From Actinoplanes sp. NBC_00393 (lineage in GTDB: Bacteria; Actinomycetota; Actinomycetes; Mycobacteriales; Micromonosporaceae), in the NCBI RefSeq assembly GCF_036053395.1, contig NZ_CP107942.1, positions 5,484,501 to 5,548,500 on the forward strand: DNA of 64,000 nt, in the 5' to 3' direction. The notes under the pieces were generated by a model that saw nothing but the letters and a program-made list of their open reading frames with translations, made no database searches and had not been told where the DNA came from. The position numbers were made by a program, and so were the translations under genes. Positions 50,626-59,790 of this stretch are shown here, in pieces (position 1 is the stretch's first letter; every line of letters begins with the position of its first letter).

Positions 50626-52994
50626 CGCCGGAGTGGTCCGAAACCTCGAGGACGTGGTCGAGCAGGGCGTGCAGGGCGGCGCGCTCCAGCCGGGGCGCGT
50701 CGTTCTCGAGGCTGTTCAGCACGAGGACGGCCGCGTCGACCGCGCCGGTGGAGAGGCTGCCGTGCAGCGCCTGCTGGTAGGCGTGCAGCAGCTTCTCCGG
50801 CTCGGCCCGTTGCGCGGAGGTCAGCCAGAGCGCGACCAGGCTGTGGGCGACCGACACGTAGTCACGGGGACCGTGCCCGACGAAACTGATCATCAACTCG
50901 GGCGCCCAGGTGAGCAGCGGGTCGACGGCGTGCCGCAGCGCGTCGTCGGAGAACGCGCCGCTCAGGTGCATCGACTGCAGGGCCGTGTGGATCGGGAAGT
51001 ACTGGCCGACCTCGTTGATCGGCGCCTGACCGCTGAACCGCCAGCTGAGGCCGAAGCTGTGCGACCAGAGCGGATCGACCGTGCTGCTCACCCGGTCGCC
51101 GGAGTGCTCGAGCTGGAAGTCGCGGCGGCCGTCCGGCGCCCAGGTCCGGGTGATCTTCAGGTGTTCCAGGGCGTCCAGGAAATTGCCGCCGGGGATCGCG
51201 GCCCGCCACTGCATGGCCATGTCGCGCAGCCAGCCGGCCGGGTCCTTGGCGTGCTGGTAGAGCTCGGACGCCCGTAGCGGCTGCCCGCAGGCGAGGGCGA
51301 GCAACGTCAGGTTGAACGAGTAGGGACCGCATGCGCGCGCTCGATGAAGAAGAACCGGCCGACCATCTCCTGGCCGGCGCTGATCGGCGTACGGAACTCC
51401 TGGGTCTGCTGCATGCGGCTGGGCGGTAGGCCGAGACCGGCCAGGTCGGCGTCGAGTTCGGCGGTGGTGACCCACAGGCGCAGCCGGTGGAACATCGCGA
51501 AGGCGACCACGGACAGCCGCAACAGCTCGTCGTCGACCAGGGCGGGCAGGGCCGCGTCCGGCTGATCGCCGTGCACCCGGCGCACCTCGCGGGCGGCGAA
51601 CTCGCGCAGCAGCCGTTCGTAGAGCTGCCCGGTGCCGAAGGATTCGCCGGCGTCCTGCAGCGCGTTGCCGGTGGCGTCGTAGAGAGCCAGCATCAGCAGC
51701 AGCAGGGGCTGCTGGGCGAGGTCCGGAAAGCGGCGCAGCACCTCGAGGCTGAGCGGCCGCCGGCCGGTGTTCCACTGTGCCGCGTTGGCTCCGGTCCAGA
51801 TCCGCAGCCAGTGTTCCTGCTGCGGCTCGTCGAACGGTTCGAGACGGACGACGAGGCTGCCGGCGGGCAGGCGGGCCCGGTCGGCGACGGCGATGCGGCT
51901 GGTCACCAGCACCGCGACCGGACGGCCGAGCACCGCCTCGCGCTGCTGGAACGCGGCCACCCGCTGCAGGTAGTCGGACTGGTGGATGCCGGTGACCTGG
52001 AGCAGTTCGTCGAAACCGTCGAGCAGGACGACCGGCATCGCACCGTCGGCGTCGCGCGCCGGGTCCGGCCAGGCCACGGTCTCGCCGATGGCGGTACGCA
52101 ACGCCTGCTCCACCTGATCCTGGATCTCCGCCTCGGCCCGCACCTCGCGCAGCGCCACCCGGACGACCAGGAAGTCGGCGGCCGGCAGACGGGCGGCGAG
52201 CACCCGGGTCAGCGACGACTTGCCGGCGCCCGGCTGGCCGAGCAGCAGCAGCGGGGCGTCGGCGGCCTGCGGGGTGGTCAGGTAGGTGACGAGGAAAGCG
52301 GCGAGGTCGGCGCGGGGTTCGGTGTCCCACCAGCTCTCGTCGGCGGGGCGGGCGCCGGGGCCGGCCGCTTTCACCCGGTACCGCGGGTCGAGGTAGCCGT
52401 TGCCGAGCGCCGGCATGGTCAGGTCGCCGGCGTCGCCGCCGAGGATCGGCTTGCCGAGTTCGGCGCGGTAGGCGCGGGCCAGGGCGGCGCGATGCCGGGC
52501 CGGGTCGCGGTGCGAGGTGACCTGGAGCAGGGTGTTCTCCAGGCTCTCCAGACCGCGGGTGGCGGCCCGGTCGGCGTGGTGCCGCATCCAGACGGCGAAC
52601 TCCGGGATCTCCTCGGAGAGTTTGCGGAGGTGCTCCTCGTAGCGGGCGACCGCCTCGTCCGGCAGCCGCGTGGCCAGCAACTCGTCGAAGGCGAGGCGGC
52701 TTGCCTCGGTGGCCCGGTCCCAGCGGTCACCACCAGCACCCCGTGGGCGGCGACGAGGCGCTGACTCCGGCTGTAGCGGTCGTTTCCGCGTACCCAATCA
52801 TTGATCTTGCCGGCGACCTGGTGCCCGAGCCGGATCGCCTCGGCCTTGGCGTCGAAGAGGCTGACGGCAGCGTCGCTGCCGCCGGCGGTCGCCACGCTGA
52901 GCGCGCCGCCCAGCAGGTTGTCGGCGACCTTCATCAGCGGGCCGGAGCCACCGAGAAGCTTGACGGCATCGTGGTACGTCAGTCCCTGCGGCAC
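50585..52994 (-). pseudogene. NACHT-type STAND NTPase, interrupted by two frame changes
   Basis: Reading from a GTG at 52994 (behind TATAGT, possibly leaderless), residues MPQGLTYHDAVKLLGGSGP to AAHGVLVVTA form a typical NACHT N-terminal helical domain. Near 52735 sense moves to a second frame, which holds the NTPase: LLLLGQPGAGKSSLTRVL (Walker A), VVLLDGFDELL (Walker B), VLVTSRIAV. Near 51335, after RFFFIERAHA, sense moves to a third frame (GPYSFNLTLLALACGQPL to the end at 50585). The intact protein would be ~800 residues, of a type that includes bacterial immune NTPases. Either decayed, or two sequencing indels. Confidence 0.72.
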
Positions 52995-53030
52995 CTGCCC
53001 ACTATAGGAATCGCCGCCTACGATCGGGGC

Positions 53031-54083
53031 ATGCGCGAGCTGCTGCGCTCGATCCGGAACGAGCCGCGACCCATTCCCCCGCCACCCGTCCGGGTGTGGC
53101 GGGACTGGCTGCTGGTCGCCCTGGCGACCGCAGCGCTGCTGATCGAGGCCGCGGTGACCCGGGCCAACCCGGTGTTCGCCCTGGTGGCCGTGCCGACGCT
53201 GCTGTGGCGCCGCACCCGGCCGCTGCTGATGGTGGTGATCGCTTTCGGGCTGTGCGCCCTGCTGCCGGGCGCGGATTTCACTGCCGGCCTCTTCCTGGTG
53301 CTGCTGCCGTACGCGTTGTTCCGCTGGGGTTCCGGCGTGGAGATCGTGGCCGGTGCGGCCTTCTTCTCCGCGCGTCTGGGGCTGGGTCTGGGGTTCGCGG
53401 AGATCACGCTGACCGAGTTCACCGGCGGGCTGATCATTCTGTACGGCGCCGGCGCGCTCGGCCTGGCGATGCGCTACCGGGCCCGCGCCCGGCTGCGCGA
53501 GGTGCAGCAGATCCAGTTGCTGGAGCGTGAGCGGCTGGCCCGCGACCTGCACGACACGGTGGCCCACCACGTGTCGGCGATGGCGATCCGGGCGCAGGCC
53601 GGGCTGGCCACCGCGGCGAACGACCCGGATTCGGCGGTGCAGGCGCTGCGGTTGATCGAGGGCGAGGCGTCGCAGGCGCTCACCGAGATGCGCGCGCTGG
53701 TGCGGATGCTGCGTGACGAGCCGATGGGCCTGCCGCAGGTGCAGGGGCTGTCCGGGCCGCCGGTGGATGTGCAGGTCAACGGCGATCTGGACGATCTGCC
53801 GCCACGGGTGGCGGCCACCCTGTACCGGCTCACCCAGGAGTCGGTGACGAACGCGCGGCGGCACGCCCGGGATGCCACCCGGATCACGGTCCGGGTGTCG
53901 GCGGACGAGACCGCGGTTCGGCTGCGGGTCAGCGACGACGGCACGCCGGGCACGGCGGCCGAGGGGTACGGGCTGACCGGCATGATCGAGCGCGCCGGCC
54001 TGGTCGGCGGCACCTGCTCGGCCGGGCCGGACGAGGAACGGGGCTGGATTGTGGACGCGGTGTTGCCCAGGACCGCGGCTTGA
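53031..54083 (+). CDS. sensor histidine kinase, NarL-type (HisKA_3)
   Basis: A 350-residue membrane kinase with four or five N-terminal helices (residues ~20-150). The HisKA_3 box RERLARDLHDTVAHHVSA carries the phosphorylated His, followed by a short HATPase (LTQESVTNARRHARD N-box, GTAAEGYGLTGMIERA G-box). Coupled to the response regulator by a TTGA overlap. No extracytoplasmic sensor domain, so it probably senses within the membrane. Confidence 0.93.
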   Translation: MRELLRSIRNEPRPIPPPPVRVWRDWLLVALATAALLIEAAVTRANPVFALVAVPTLLWRRTRPLLMVVIAFGLCALLPGADFTAGLFLVLLPYALFRWGSGVEIVAGAAFFSARLGLGLGFAEITLTEFTGGLIILYGAGALGLAMRYRARARLREVQQIQLLERERLARDLHDTVAHHVSAMAIRAQAGLATAANDPDSAVQALRLIEGEASQALTEMRALVRMLRDEPMGLPQVQGLSGPPVDVQVNGDLDDLPPRVAATLYRLTQESVTNARRHARDATRITVRVSADETAVRLRVSDDGTPGTAAEGYGLTGMIERAGLVGGTCSAGPDEERGWIVDAVLPRTAA

Positions 54084-54739
54084 CCATCCGGGTGCTGGTC
54101 GCGGACGACCAGGAGATCGTGCGGACCGGGCTGTCCATCATGCTCAACACGCAGCCCGGCATCGAGGTGGCCGGCGAGGCGGCGGACGGACGGCAGGCGG
54201 TCGAGCTGGCCCGGCGGCTGCGGCCGGACGTGTGCCTGTTCGACATCCGGATGCCCGGCGTCGACGGCATCGAGGCGACCCGGCTGCTGGCCGGTCCCGC
54301 GGTCACCGATCCCCTCGCGGTCGTCGTGATCACCACGTTCGACCTGGACGAGTACGTGTACTCGGCGTTGCGCGCCGGCGCCCGCGGCTTCCTGCTCAAG
54401 GACGCCGGGACCGAGCTGCTGGCGCAGGCGGTGCGGGCCGCGGCGAACGGGGACGCGCTGATCGCGCCGAGCATCACCACCCGGCTGCTGAAGGCGTTCG
54501 CCGACACCGCGCCGGCCGCCGGGCCACCGCCGCAGCCGATCGATCCGCTGACCGAGCGCGAGGAGCAGGTGCTGGCGCTGGTCGCGCGGGGGCGGACCAA
54601 CGGCGAGATCGCCGCCGAGCTGTACATCACGCTCAGCACGGTCAAGACCCACATCACCAGCCTGATGGGCAAGCTCGGCGCCCGGAACCGGGTCGAGGTG
54701 GCGATCTGGGCGTACGAGACGAAGCGCACCGGACTTTAG
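54080..54739 (+). CDS. LuxR/NarL-family response regulator
   Basis: A 219-residue regulator with a TTG start. Receiver domain: VLVADDQEIVRTGL acidic pocket, phospho-acceptor Asp in LFDIRMPGVDGIEA, then TTFDLDEYVY and LLKDAG. The C-terminal LuxR helix-turn-helix is LTEREEQVLALVARGRTNGE...STVKTHITSLMGKLGARNR. Partner of the kinase upstream; the divergent or downstream MDR gene is a possible target. Confidence 0.94.
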   Translation: MTIRVLVADDQEIVRTGLSIMLNTQPGIEVAGEAADGRQAVELARRLRPDVCLFDIRMPGVDGIEATRLLAGPAVTDPLAVVVITTFDLDEYVYSALRAGARGFLLKDAGTELLAQAVRAAANGDALIAPSITTRLLKAFADTAPAAGPPPQPIDPLTEREEQVLALVARGRTNGEIAAELYITLSTVKTHITSLMGKLGARNRVEVAIWAYETKRTGL

Positions 54740-54741
54740 TC
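54732..54741. promoter_or_regulatory. DevR/DosR-box-like sequence
   Basis: GACTTTAGTC, flanked by CGG and GGG, matches the core (GACTWWAGTC) of the mycobacterial DosR box. It lies at the end of the response regulator gene, 61 bp before the MDR reductase ATG. One-site match only. Confidence 0.3.
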
Positions 54742-54802
54742 GGGCTCCACGGTCGTACCGCGGTCGGATGAAAGTGGACGCCCGACTCGCGACCATCGAC
54801 GT

Positions 54803-55813
54803 ATGAGAGCGTTCGTGCAGGACAGCTACGGATCGGTGGACACCCTGCGGTTGCGCGAGGTGGCCACGCCGGTTCCGGATGACGATCAGATTCTGGTACG
54901 GGTACACGCGGCCTCCCTCAACGCCCGTGACTGGCACGCGATGCGCGGCGACCCGCTGCTCGCCCGGACCACGTTCGGCCTGCGGGCGCCCCGCGACACC
55001 ATCCGGGGCAGCGACATCGCCGGCCGGGTGGAGGCGGTGGGCCGCGCGGTGACCCGATTCGCGCCCGGCGACGAGGTGTTCGGCGACGTGCGGGACACCG
55101 ACGGCGCGTTCGCCGAGTACGTCTGCCTGCCGCAGAGGGCGGCCCAGCCGAAGCCGCCGAACCTGACCTTCGAGGAGGCTTCGACGCTGCCGATGGCGGC
55201 CGGGACCGCGGTGCGCGGGCTGCGGGACCTGGCACCGGTCCGGGCCGGTCACCGGGTGCTGATCAACGGCGCGTCGGGTGGGGTGGGCACGTTCGCGGTG
55301 CAGGTCGCGAAGGCGTACGGGGCCGAGGTGACCGCCGTGTGCAGCGCCCGCAACGCCGAACTCGTCCGCTCGCTGGGCGCCGATCACGTCATCGACTACC
55401 GGGCATCAGACTTCACGCAATCGACCAGGAAATACGACACCGTGCTGGATCTGGTCGCGAACCGGCCGCTGCGCGCGTACCGCAGGATCGTTGAACCGGG
55501 CGGAACGTTGCTGCTCAGCGGAGGAGGAACAGCCCGGCCCGGCCGCCCGTACCTGGTCGGCCCGATGGGCCTGGTGGTCGCCGGCCAGACGGTGGGCCGG
55601 CTCGCCCGGCACCAGGTGGTGCTGCTGACCACCACCCTGGATCCGGCGATGCTGGAGTCGCTGCGCGAGCTGACCGAGGAGAAGAAGATCGCCCCGGTGA
55701 TCGACCGCACCTACGAGTTCGAGCAGGTCCCGGAGGCGATGCGGTACCTGGTCGAGGAGCACGCCCGGGCCAAGGTCGTGGTGCGGATGGTCTCACCAGG
55801 CCGGGGAGAGTAG
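54803..55813 (+). CDS. MDR-family NAD(P)-dependent quinone oxidoreductase/alcohol dehydrogenase
   Basis: A 336-residue zinc-independent MDR enzyme: GROES-like N-terminal half (SLNARDWHAMRGDP), nucleotide fold VLINGASGGVGTFAVQVAKAYGAEVTAV, and a C-terminal EQVPEAMRYLVEEHARAKVVV. It lacks the zinc-ligand cysteines of classical ADH, so it is quinone-reductase-like. Converges with the HPF gene, overlapping 21 bp. Confidence 0.92.
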   Translation: MRAFVQDSYGSVDTLRLREVATPVPDDDQILVRVHAASLNARDWHAMRGDPLLARTTFGLRAPRDTIRGSDIAGRVEAVGRAVTRFAPGDEVFGDVRDTDGAFAEYVCLPQRAAQPKPPNLTFEEASTLPMAAGTAVRGLRDLAPVRAGHRVLINGASGGVGTFAVQVAKAYGAEVTAVCSARNAELVRSLGADHVIDYRASDFTQSTRKYDTVLDLVANRPLRAYRRIVEPGGTLLLSGGGTARPGRPYLVGPMGLVVAGQTVGRLARHQVVLLTTTLDPAMLESLRELTEEKKIAPVIDRTYEFEQVPEAMRYLVEEHARAKVVVRMVSPGRGE

Positions 55814-56575
55814 GGCGAAGTCGCCGTCGTAGCGGCGGTAGAGCACCCGGCCCCGGCCGTTGCTCGGGTCGGTGAAGAAGACGAAGGAACGGGCCGGGTT
55901 GGCGTCGAGGGTCTCGACGGCCTGGGCCACCCGCATCCGCGGAGCCGGCCAGCCGCGAACGCTCAGCGGGACCGTGGTGCTCACCGGATCGGGTCCGACG
56001 GTCGTGCGCAACAGGCGATAGCCGGTCGGCCCGCCGCGGTAGAGCACGCTCTCCGCGCCGGTGGTGTCGTCGGCGAACAGGTGGAACGAGTAGTCGCGCA
56101 GCTCCATGGTGAAGGCGGCGGCGTCGGGGTCCTGCACGGCGAGCCGGCACGATTTCGACCGGACGAGTTTGCGGGGCCGATTCCGGGAGATCAATAACCC
56201 CGACGGGGTCGGCAGGCACACCGGTCGCCAGCCGCCGTGGCTGAGGCTGATGTCGCCGGAACGCTCGGCGGCGAGCCGGCGGCCGAGCCGGTTGAGGCGC
56301 CAGCGCAAGCCCGCGGCGGCGCCGTCGATCGCCTCCTCCGCGGAGGGTGCGCTGAGCTGGGCCCGGACCATCCGGTCCGCGACGACCACGTTGACCTGCG
56401 CCACGACGAGCATCGGGAGGCTGCGACCGGCATACCGGGTGAGTCTGACCCGGGCCTGTTCGACCGGATGGCCGATCGCGGCGATCTCCGGACCGACCAC
56501 GTCCCGTACGCGCTCCGCCTCGTCCGGGGTGACTGCGCCGCGGACCGCTACCGCGGCGCTGGTGCGATTCGACAT
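55793..56575 (-). CDS. ribosome hibernation factor, HPF/S30AE-like
   Basis: A 260-residue protein. The N-terminal half resembles the S30AE (RaiA/HPF) domain that sits in the decoding centre (VRLTRYAGRSLPMLVVAQVNVVV). The C-terminal ~60-residue S30EA domain (FHLFADDTTGAESVLYRGGPTGYRL) appears twice in diverged form (FVFFTDPSNGRGRVLYRRYDG). The family dimerises and inactivates 70S ribosomes in dormancy. Close to the hydrogenase cluster, it fits a starvation/hypoxia regulon. Confidence 0.85.
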   Translation of the reverse strand: MSNRTSAAVAVRGAVTPDEAERVRDVVGPEIAAIGHPVEQARVRLTRYAGRSLPMLVVAQVNVVVADRMVRAQLSAPSAEEAIDGAAAGLRWRLNRLGRRLAAERSGDISLSHGGWRPVCLPTPSGLLISRNRPRKLVRSKSCRLAVQDPDAAAFTMELRDYSFHLFADDTTGAESVLYRGGPTGYRLLRTTVGPDPVSTTVPLSVRGWPAPRMRVAQAVETLDANPARSFVFFTDPSNGRGRVLYRRYDGDFALLSPAW

Positions 56576-56811
56576 TCGGCGTTCCTTGTCGGGCGGGAGT
56601 ACGCCACCGCCGTGGTGGCGCCGTGAAACAGCAGACCGGCTGCCCGCCGAGCCGGAACAGGGCCGTCCGGCCCTGGTCGAGGAAGTGGTCTTGACGTGCG
56701 TCGGGACACGGGCCCAACGACTCTGTCACCAGAACGCTACCGTGCGCAATCCGTACGGCCGGTGCACACGCTCCCACACCCGAAATTCACACGCGTGCGA
56801 AAATTCGGCAC
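56576..56811. other. upstream region of the HPF gene
   Basis: No gene. It contains a 7-bp hairpin (CAGGGCC, 56658-56664, with 56669-56675) and GGGACACGGGCCCAACGA (56703-56720), which is partly palindromic and faintly DosR-box-like. It should hold the HPF promoter. Confidence 0.4.
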
Positions 56812-56844
56812 GCGCCGGGGGTATCTGCCTCATACCCCCGGCGC
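56812..56844. terminator. terminator after the CBM20 gene
   Basis: A perfect 13-bp stem (GCGCCGGGGGTAT, 56812-56824, with 56832-56844) and 7-nt loop, eight bases beyond the CBM20 stop on the minus strand. Confidence 0.93.
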
Positions 56845-56851
56845 ATCCTGA

Positions 56852-57223
56852 TCAGTATCCGCCGAAGGTGTCGTGCGTGACGTAGGTGCCGGTCGGCGGG
56901 GTGATCGTGGTCCGGTTCTGCTGGTAGCCCTTCTCCCAGCGCAGGACGCTGCCGTCGGCGCCCTTCACGATGTACTGGAACTCGATGTACGTGTTCGCCG
57001 GCAGGGCGACGTTGCCGTACCAGTTCGGCCAGGCCCGCCCGCTGGTGGTCAGCGGCACGGCCGCGGCCGGGTTCCAGGAGCCGAGCTCCGGGATGCTGCC
57101 GACGACGTAGACGGTCTGCCCCCAGACGGTGAAGTCGGCGACCACGTTGAAGGTCGCGGCGATCGGCGCGACCTCCGCGGCGCTCGCGGTGACGGACGGG
57201 GATCCGGCGGCCGGGGCGGCCAC
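56852..57223 (-). CDS. secreted CBM20 (starch-binding) domain protein
   Basis: From residue ~25 the protein is a CBM20 starch-binding module: VYVVGSIPELGSWNPAAAVPL, then WYGNVALPANTYIEFQYIVK and LRWEKGYQQNRTTI. The first usable start (GTG, 57223) is just after a typical signal-peptide core (AAGLIAGILGLTGPAVA) that is in frame further upstream to ~57322 but has no ATG/GTG/TTG. So the true start is either non-standard or lost to an indel. A secreted module with no catalytic domain may be a starch-degradation helper or inhibitor. Confidence 0.7.
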   Translation of the reverse strand: MAAPAAGSPSVTASAAEVAPIAATFNVVADFTVWGQTVYVVGSIPELGSWNPAAAVPLTTSGRAWPNWYGNVALPANTYIEFQYIVKGADGSVLRWEKGYQQNRTTITPPTGTYVTHDTFGGY

Positions 57224-57329
57224 GGCGGGCCCGGTGAGGCCCAGGATGCCGGCGATCAGGCCGGCGGCGAGGGCGCCGGCCCGGACTGCGGTGCGGTATC
57301 GAACGAGCGTGAAAGTCGTTGCAAATCTT

Positions 57330-57944
57330 TCAGGGACCGTACGGCGGTTCGCCGAAGATCGCGCGGATCCGGGACAGATCCCGCAGGCGCGGCTCGGTCG
57401 CGCCGGACACCCAGCGGCCGATCGTCTTGGTCGACACGTTGAGCCGCCGGGCCGCCGCCTCCATGCTCATCCCCTCCCGGCGCAGGCCGGCCGCCAGCCA
57501 GGCCGCGAACGACAGCGCTGGTTCCGCGGCGACCGGCGCCGGTGCGGCGGCGGGGGCGAGCGCCGGCGGTTCGGGCGGCCGGGGCACCGCGGCGGAGATC
57601 CGGCCGCCCACCGCGACCTCGCCCGCGGGCCGGCCGCCCACCGCGACCTCGCCGGCGGGCTGGGTGTCGGCCGAGCCGAGCACGTCCACCTCGGCGCCGT
57701 CCGGGAAGATCCGCAACGACACCTGCAGCGACGAGCTGGCGCCGGCGGTGTCCAGCAGCACCTCGGCGACCCGGTCGCAGAGCGCCTGGATGTCGTCCTC
57801 GGAGATCGGGGTGCCGGTCAGGTGGCGGCGCAGGAAGGCGCGCACGTCGGGCAGCGCCGAGGGGCGCGCGGGAAACGCCTGCGCGACCACGACGAGCGGC
57901 AGAATCTCGATGTCGCCCAGATCCGAGCCGGCGGATGCCGACAT
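57330..57944 (-). CDS. HTH regulator with degenerate HATPase-like N-terminus
   Basis: A 204-residue protein; ATG with GGGGAG upstream. Residues ~25-100 (DDIQALCDRVAEVLLDTAG, SLRIFPDGAEVDVL) recall the HATPase_c_2 fold of anti-sigma kinases but lack a clear ATP box. Then comes a Pro/Ala linker with a doubled 10-residue unit, and a C-terminal helix-turn-helix (MSMEAAARRLNVSTKTIGRW). Divergent from the first hydrogenase small-subunit gene, so a likely regulator of it. Function inferred from position. Confidence 0.7.
   Translation of the reverse strand: MSASAGSDLGDIEILPLVVVAQAFPARPSALPDVRAFLRRHLTGTPISEDDIQALCDRVAEVLLDTAGASSSLQVSLRIFPDGAEVDVLGSADTQPAGEVAVGGRPAGEVAVGGRISAAVPRPPEPPALAPAAAPAPVAAEPALSFAAWLAAGLRREGMSMEAAARRLNVSTKTIGRWVSGATEPRLRDLSRIRAIFGEPPYGP
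57601..57660 (-). repeat. 30-bp tandem duplication in the regulator linker
   Basis: Two 30-bp units (57601-57630, 57631-57660) differing at one base, coding a doubled GEVAVGGRPA-type decapeptide. Confidence 0.95.
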
Positions 57945-58061
57945 GGCGCTCCCCTTCCGTGCCCGATACGGGAGTTTGGCCCACCCGAAGGCCACCGCGG
58001 CACCACCGATCGGGTGAATCCACCCTTCCCGGCACGCCGCGTGTGCGCCTAGGCTCGCTGC

Positions 58062-59060
58062 GTGAACGTCCCGGGAGCGGGCGAACAGGTCCTGCACATC
58101 CTCTGGATGAACGGCGGTCTCAGCTGCGACGGCGAGTCGGTGGCCCTGACCGCGGCCACCCAGCCGAGCATCGAGGAACTGGTGCTCGGCGCTCTGCCGG
58201 GCCTGCCGCCGATCGAGCTGCACTGGCCGTACCTGGGGTACGAAACCGGTCCGGACGGCGGCACGGGCAGCTTCATCGACTGGTTCCACCGGGCCGCCCG
58301 CGGTGAGCTGGAGCCGTTCCTGCTGATCGTCGAAGGTTCGGTGCCGGACGAGACGAACAAGGACGACGGTTACTGGAGCGGGTTCGGCAACGATCCGCAG
58401 ACCGGTCAGCCGATCACCGCGACCGCGTGGCTGGACCGGCTCGCGCCCAGGGCGACCGCGGTCGTCGCGGTGGGCACCTGCGCGGCGTACGGCGGGGTGC
58501 ACGCGATGGCCGGCAACCCGACCGGCGCGTCCGGCGTCCCGGATCATCTCGGCTGGGACTGGAAGTCCAAGGACGGTCTGCCGATCGTCTGCGTGCCGGG
58601 CTGCCCGACGCACCCGGACAACCTCTCCGAGACGATCCTCTACCTGCTGCACCAGGTGTCCGGGCAGGCGCCGATGATCCCGCTGGACGAGTCGCTGCGC
58701 CCGCGCTGGCTCTTCGAGTCGACCGTGCACTCCGGATGCGACCGGGCGTCCTATTACGACCAGAGCGACTTCGCGCTCGGCTTCGGCTCGTCCTCGTGCC
58801 TGGTCAAGATGGGCTGCTGGGGTCAGGTGGTGCGCTGCAACGTGGCCAAGCGGGGCTGGGTCAACGGGGTGGGCGGCTGCCCCAACGTGGGCGGCATCTG
58901 CATCGGCTGCACGATGCCCGGCTTCCCGGACAAGTTCATGCCGTTCATGGAGGACCCGGTGGCGGGCGCGGTGCCGGCCCTGGCCGCCGACTACGCGCCG
59001 GTCGTGCGGACGCTGCGCGGGTACACGCTGCGCGTCGCCGGCCGGGCCACGACGTCATGA
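58062..59060 (+). CDS. hhyS-like: [NiFe]-hydrogenase small subunit, Group 1h-like (first copy)
   Basis: A 332-residue protein with GTG start. It opens LHILWMNGGLSCDGESVALT and has GTCAAYGGVHAM, PGCPTHPDNLSET and GGCPNVGGICIGCTMPGFPDKF, the cysteine pattern holding iron-sulfur clusters of the Group 1h/5 small subunit. It has no Tat signal, as in that group. It is about 70% similar by eye to the 61495 protein, but no large subunit gene follows; a NifU-like gene does (ATGA overlap). Probably an alternative or accessory small subunit. Confidence 0.9.
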   Translation: MNVPGAGEQVLHILWMNGGLSCDGESVALTAATQPSIEELVLGALPGLPPIELHWPYLGYETGPDGGTGSFIDWFHRAARGELEPFLLIVEGSVPDETNKDDGYWSGFGNDPQTGQPITATAWLDRLAPRATAVVAVGTCAAYGGVHAMAGNPTGASGVPDHLGWDWKSKDGLPIVCVPGCPTHPDNLSETILYLLHQVSGQAPMIPLDESLRPRWLFESTVHSGCDRASYYDQSDFALGFGSSSCLVKMGCWGQVVRCNVAKRGWVNGVGGCPNVGGICIGCTMPGFPDKFMPFMEDPVAGAVPALAADYAPVVRTLRGYTLRVAGRATTS

Positions 59061-59557
59061 CCGCGCCCGATCCGGCCCGGTCCGCGGCCGCGCGGATCGA
59101 CGAACTGCTGGGCGAGCTGCGGGACAGCCCCCATCCGCGGGCCGCGGTGGTGGCCGACGAGCTGACCGGCTGCCTGGTGCGGCTCTACGGCGAAGGCCTA
59201 GCCCGGATCGTCGGGCTGCTGGACGCCGGGCAGGTGGCCGCGCTGTGTGACGACCCGCTCGTGGAGAGCCTGCTGCTGATCCACGATCTGCACCCGCAGG
59301 ACACCGAGACCCGCATCCGCCGGGCGGTCGGGCGCTTCTCGGCGTACGCGGAAGAGGGTGTCACCGAGGTCGATGCGGAGGGTGCCGCGCGCCTGAACCT
59401 GGTGGCCCGCCCGGCTTGCGGCGGCTCTCTGGATGCGCTGCAGACCGAGATCGCCGAGGCGGTCCGCACCGCGGCGCCAGAGCTGTCCGCGGTGGAGGTC
59501 CGTCTGTCGACCGCGCCGCCACTGCTGCGGATCTCGCTGCGCCCGGGCCTCGCCTGA
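59057..59557 (+). CDS. NifU-like C-terminal domain protein of the hydrogenase cluster
   Basis: A 166-residue protein coupled to the small subunit by ATGA. The C-terminal half (ARPACGGSLDALQTEIAEAV) resembles the NifU/NfuA scaffold domain, but only one cysteine is seen where the Fe-S scaffold normally has CxxC, so its cluster-binding ability is doubtful. NifU-like proteins are conserved in Group 1h operons and are presumed to help Fe-S assembly or maturation. Confidence 0.75.
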   Translation: MTAPDPARSAAARIDELLGELRDSPHPRAAVVADELTGCLVRLYGEGLARIVGLLDAGQVAALCDDPLVESLLLIHDLHPQDTETRIRRAVGRFSAYAEEGVTEVDAEGAARLNLVARPACGGSLDALQTEIAEAVRTAAPELSAVEVRLSTAPPLLRISLRPGLA

Positions 59558-59790
59558 TCTTTCCTGGTCATCCGACAAGTCGCCCGGCAGAACCGGGCCG
59601 GTCGGCGGCGCACCGGACACATGTGTCCGGTGCGCGCGGCGAATCCCCATTAATCGGGTCATCTCGGCGACCGCCCGCCGCCCACTCCTGGGCGGACAAG
59701 GTTGGGTCTGGTGGCGCCTCCCGGGGTGAGGCACGTTGGTGTCCGTGCCGGTCATCCCGGCGCGACGGTCAGCAGCCGAGGAGTGACGAC
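59558..59790. other. intergenic region with large palindrome
   Basis: 233 bp without a gene. Holds a perfect 28-bp palindrome (59608-59635), and CCGAGGAG as the ribosome site of the 59791 gene. A promoter for that gene is expected between 59640 and 59780 but not clear. Confidence 0.5.
59608..59635. promoter_or_regulatory. perfect 28-bp palindrome
   Basis: Arms GCGCACCGGACACA (59608-59621) and the exact complement to 59635, with no spacer. 50 bp after the NifU-like stop: a terminator hairpin or a dimeric operator for the next gene. Confidence 0.75.
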
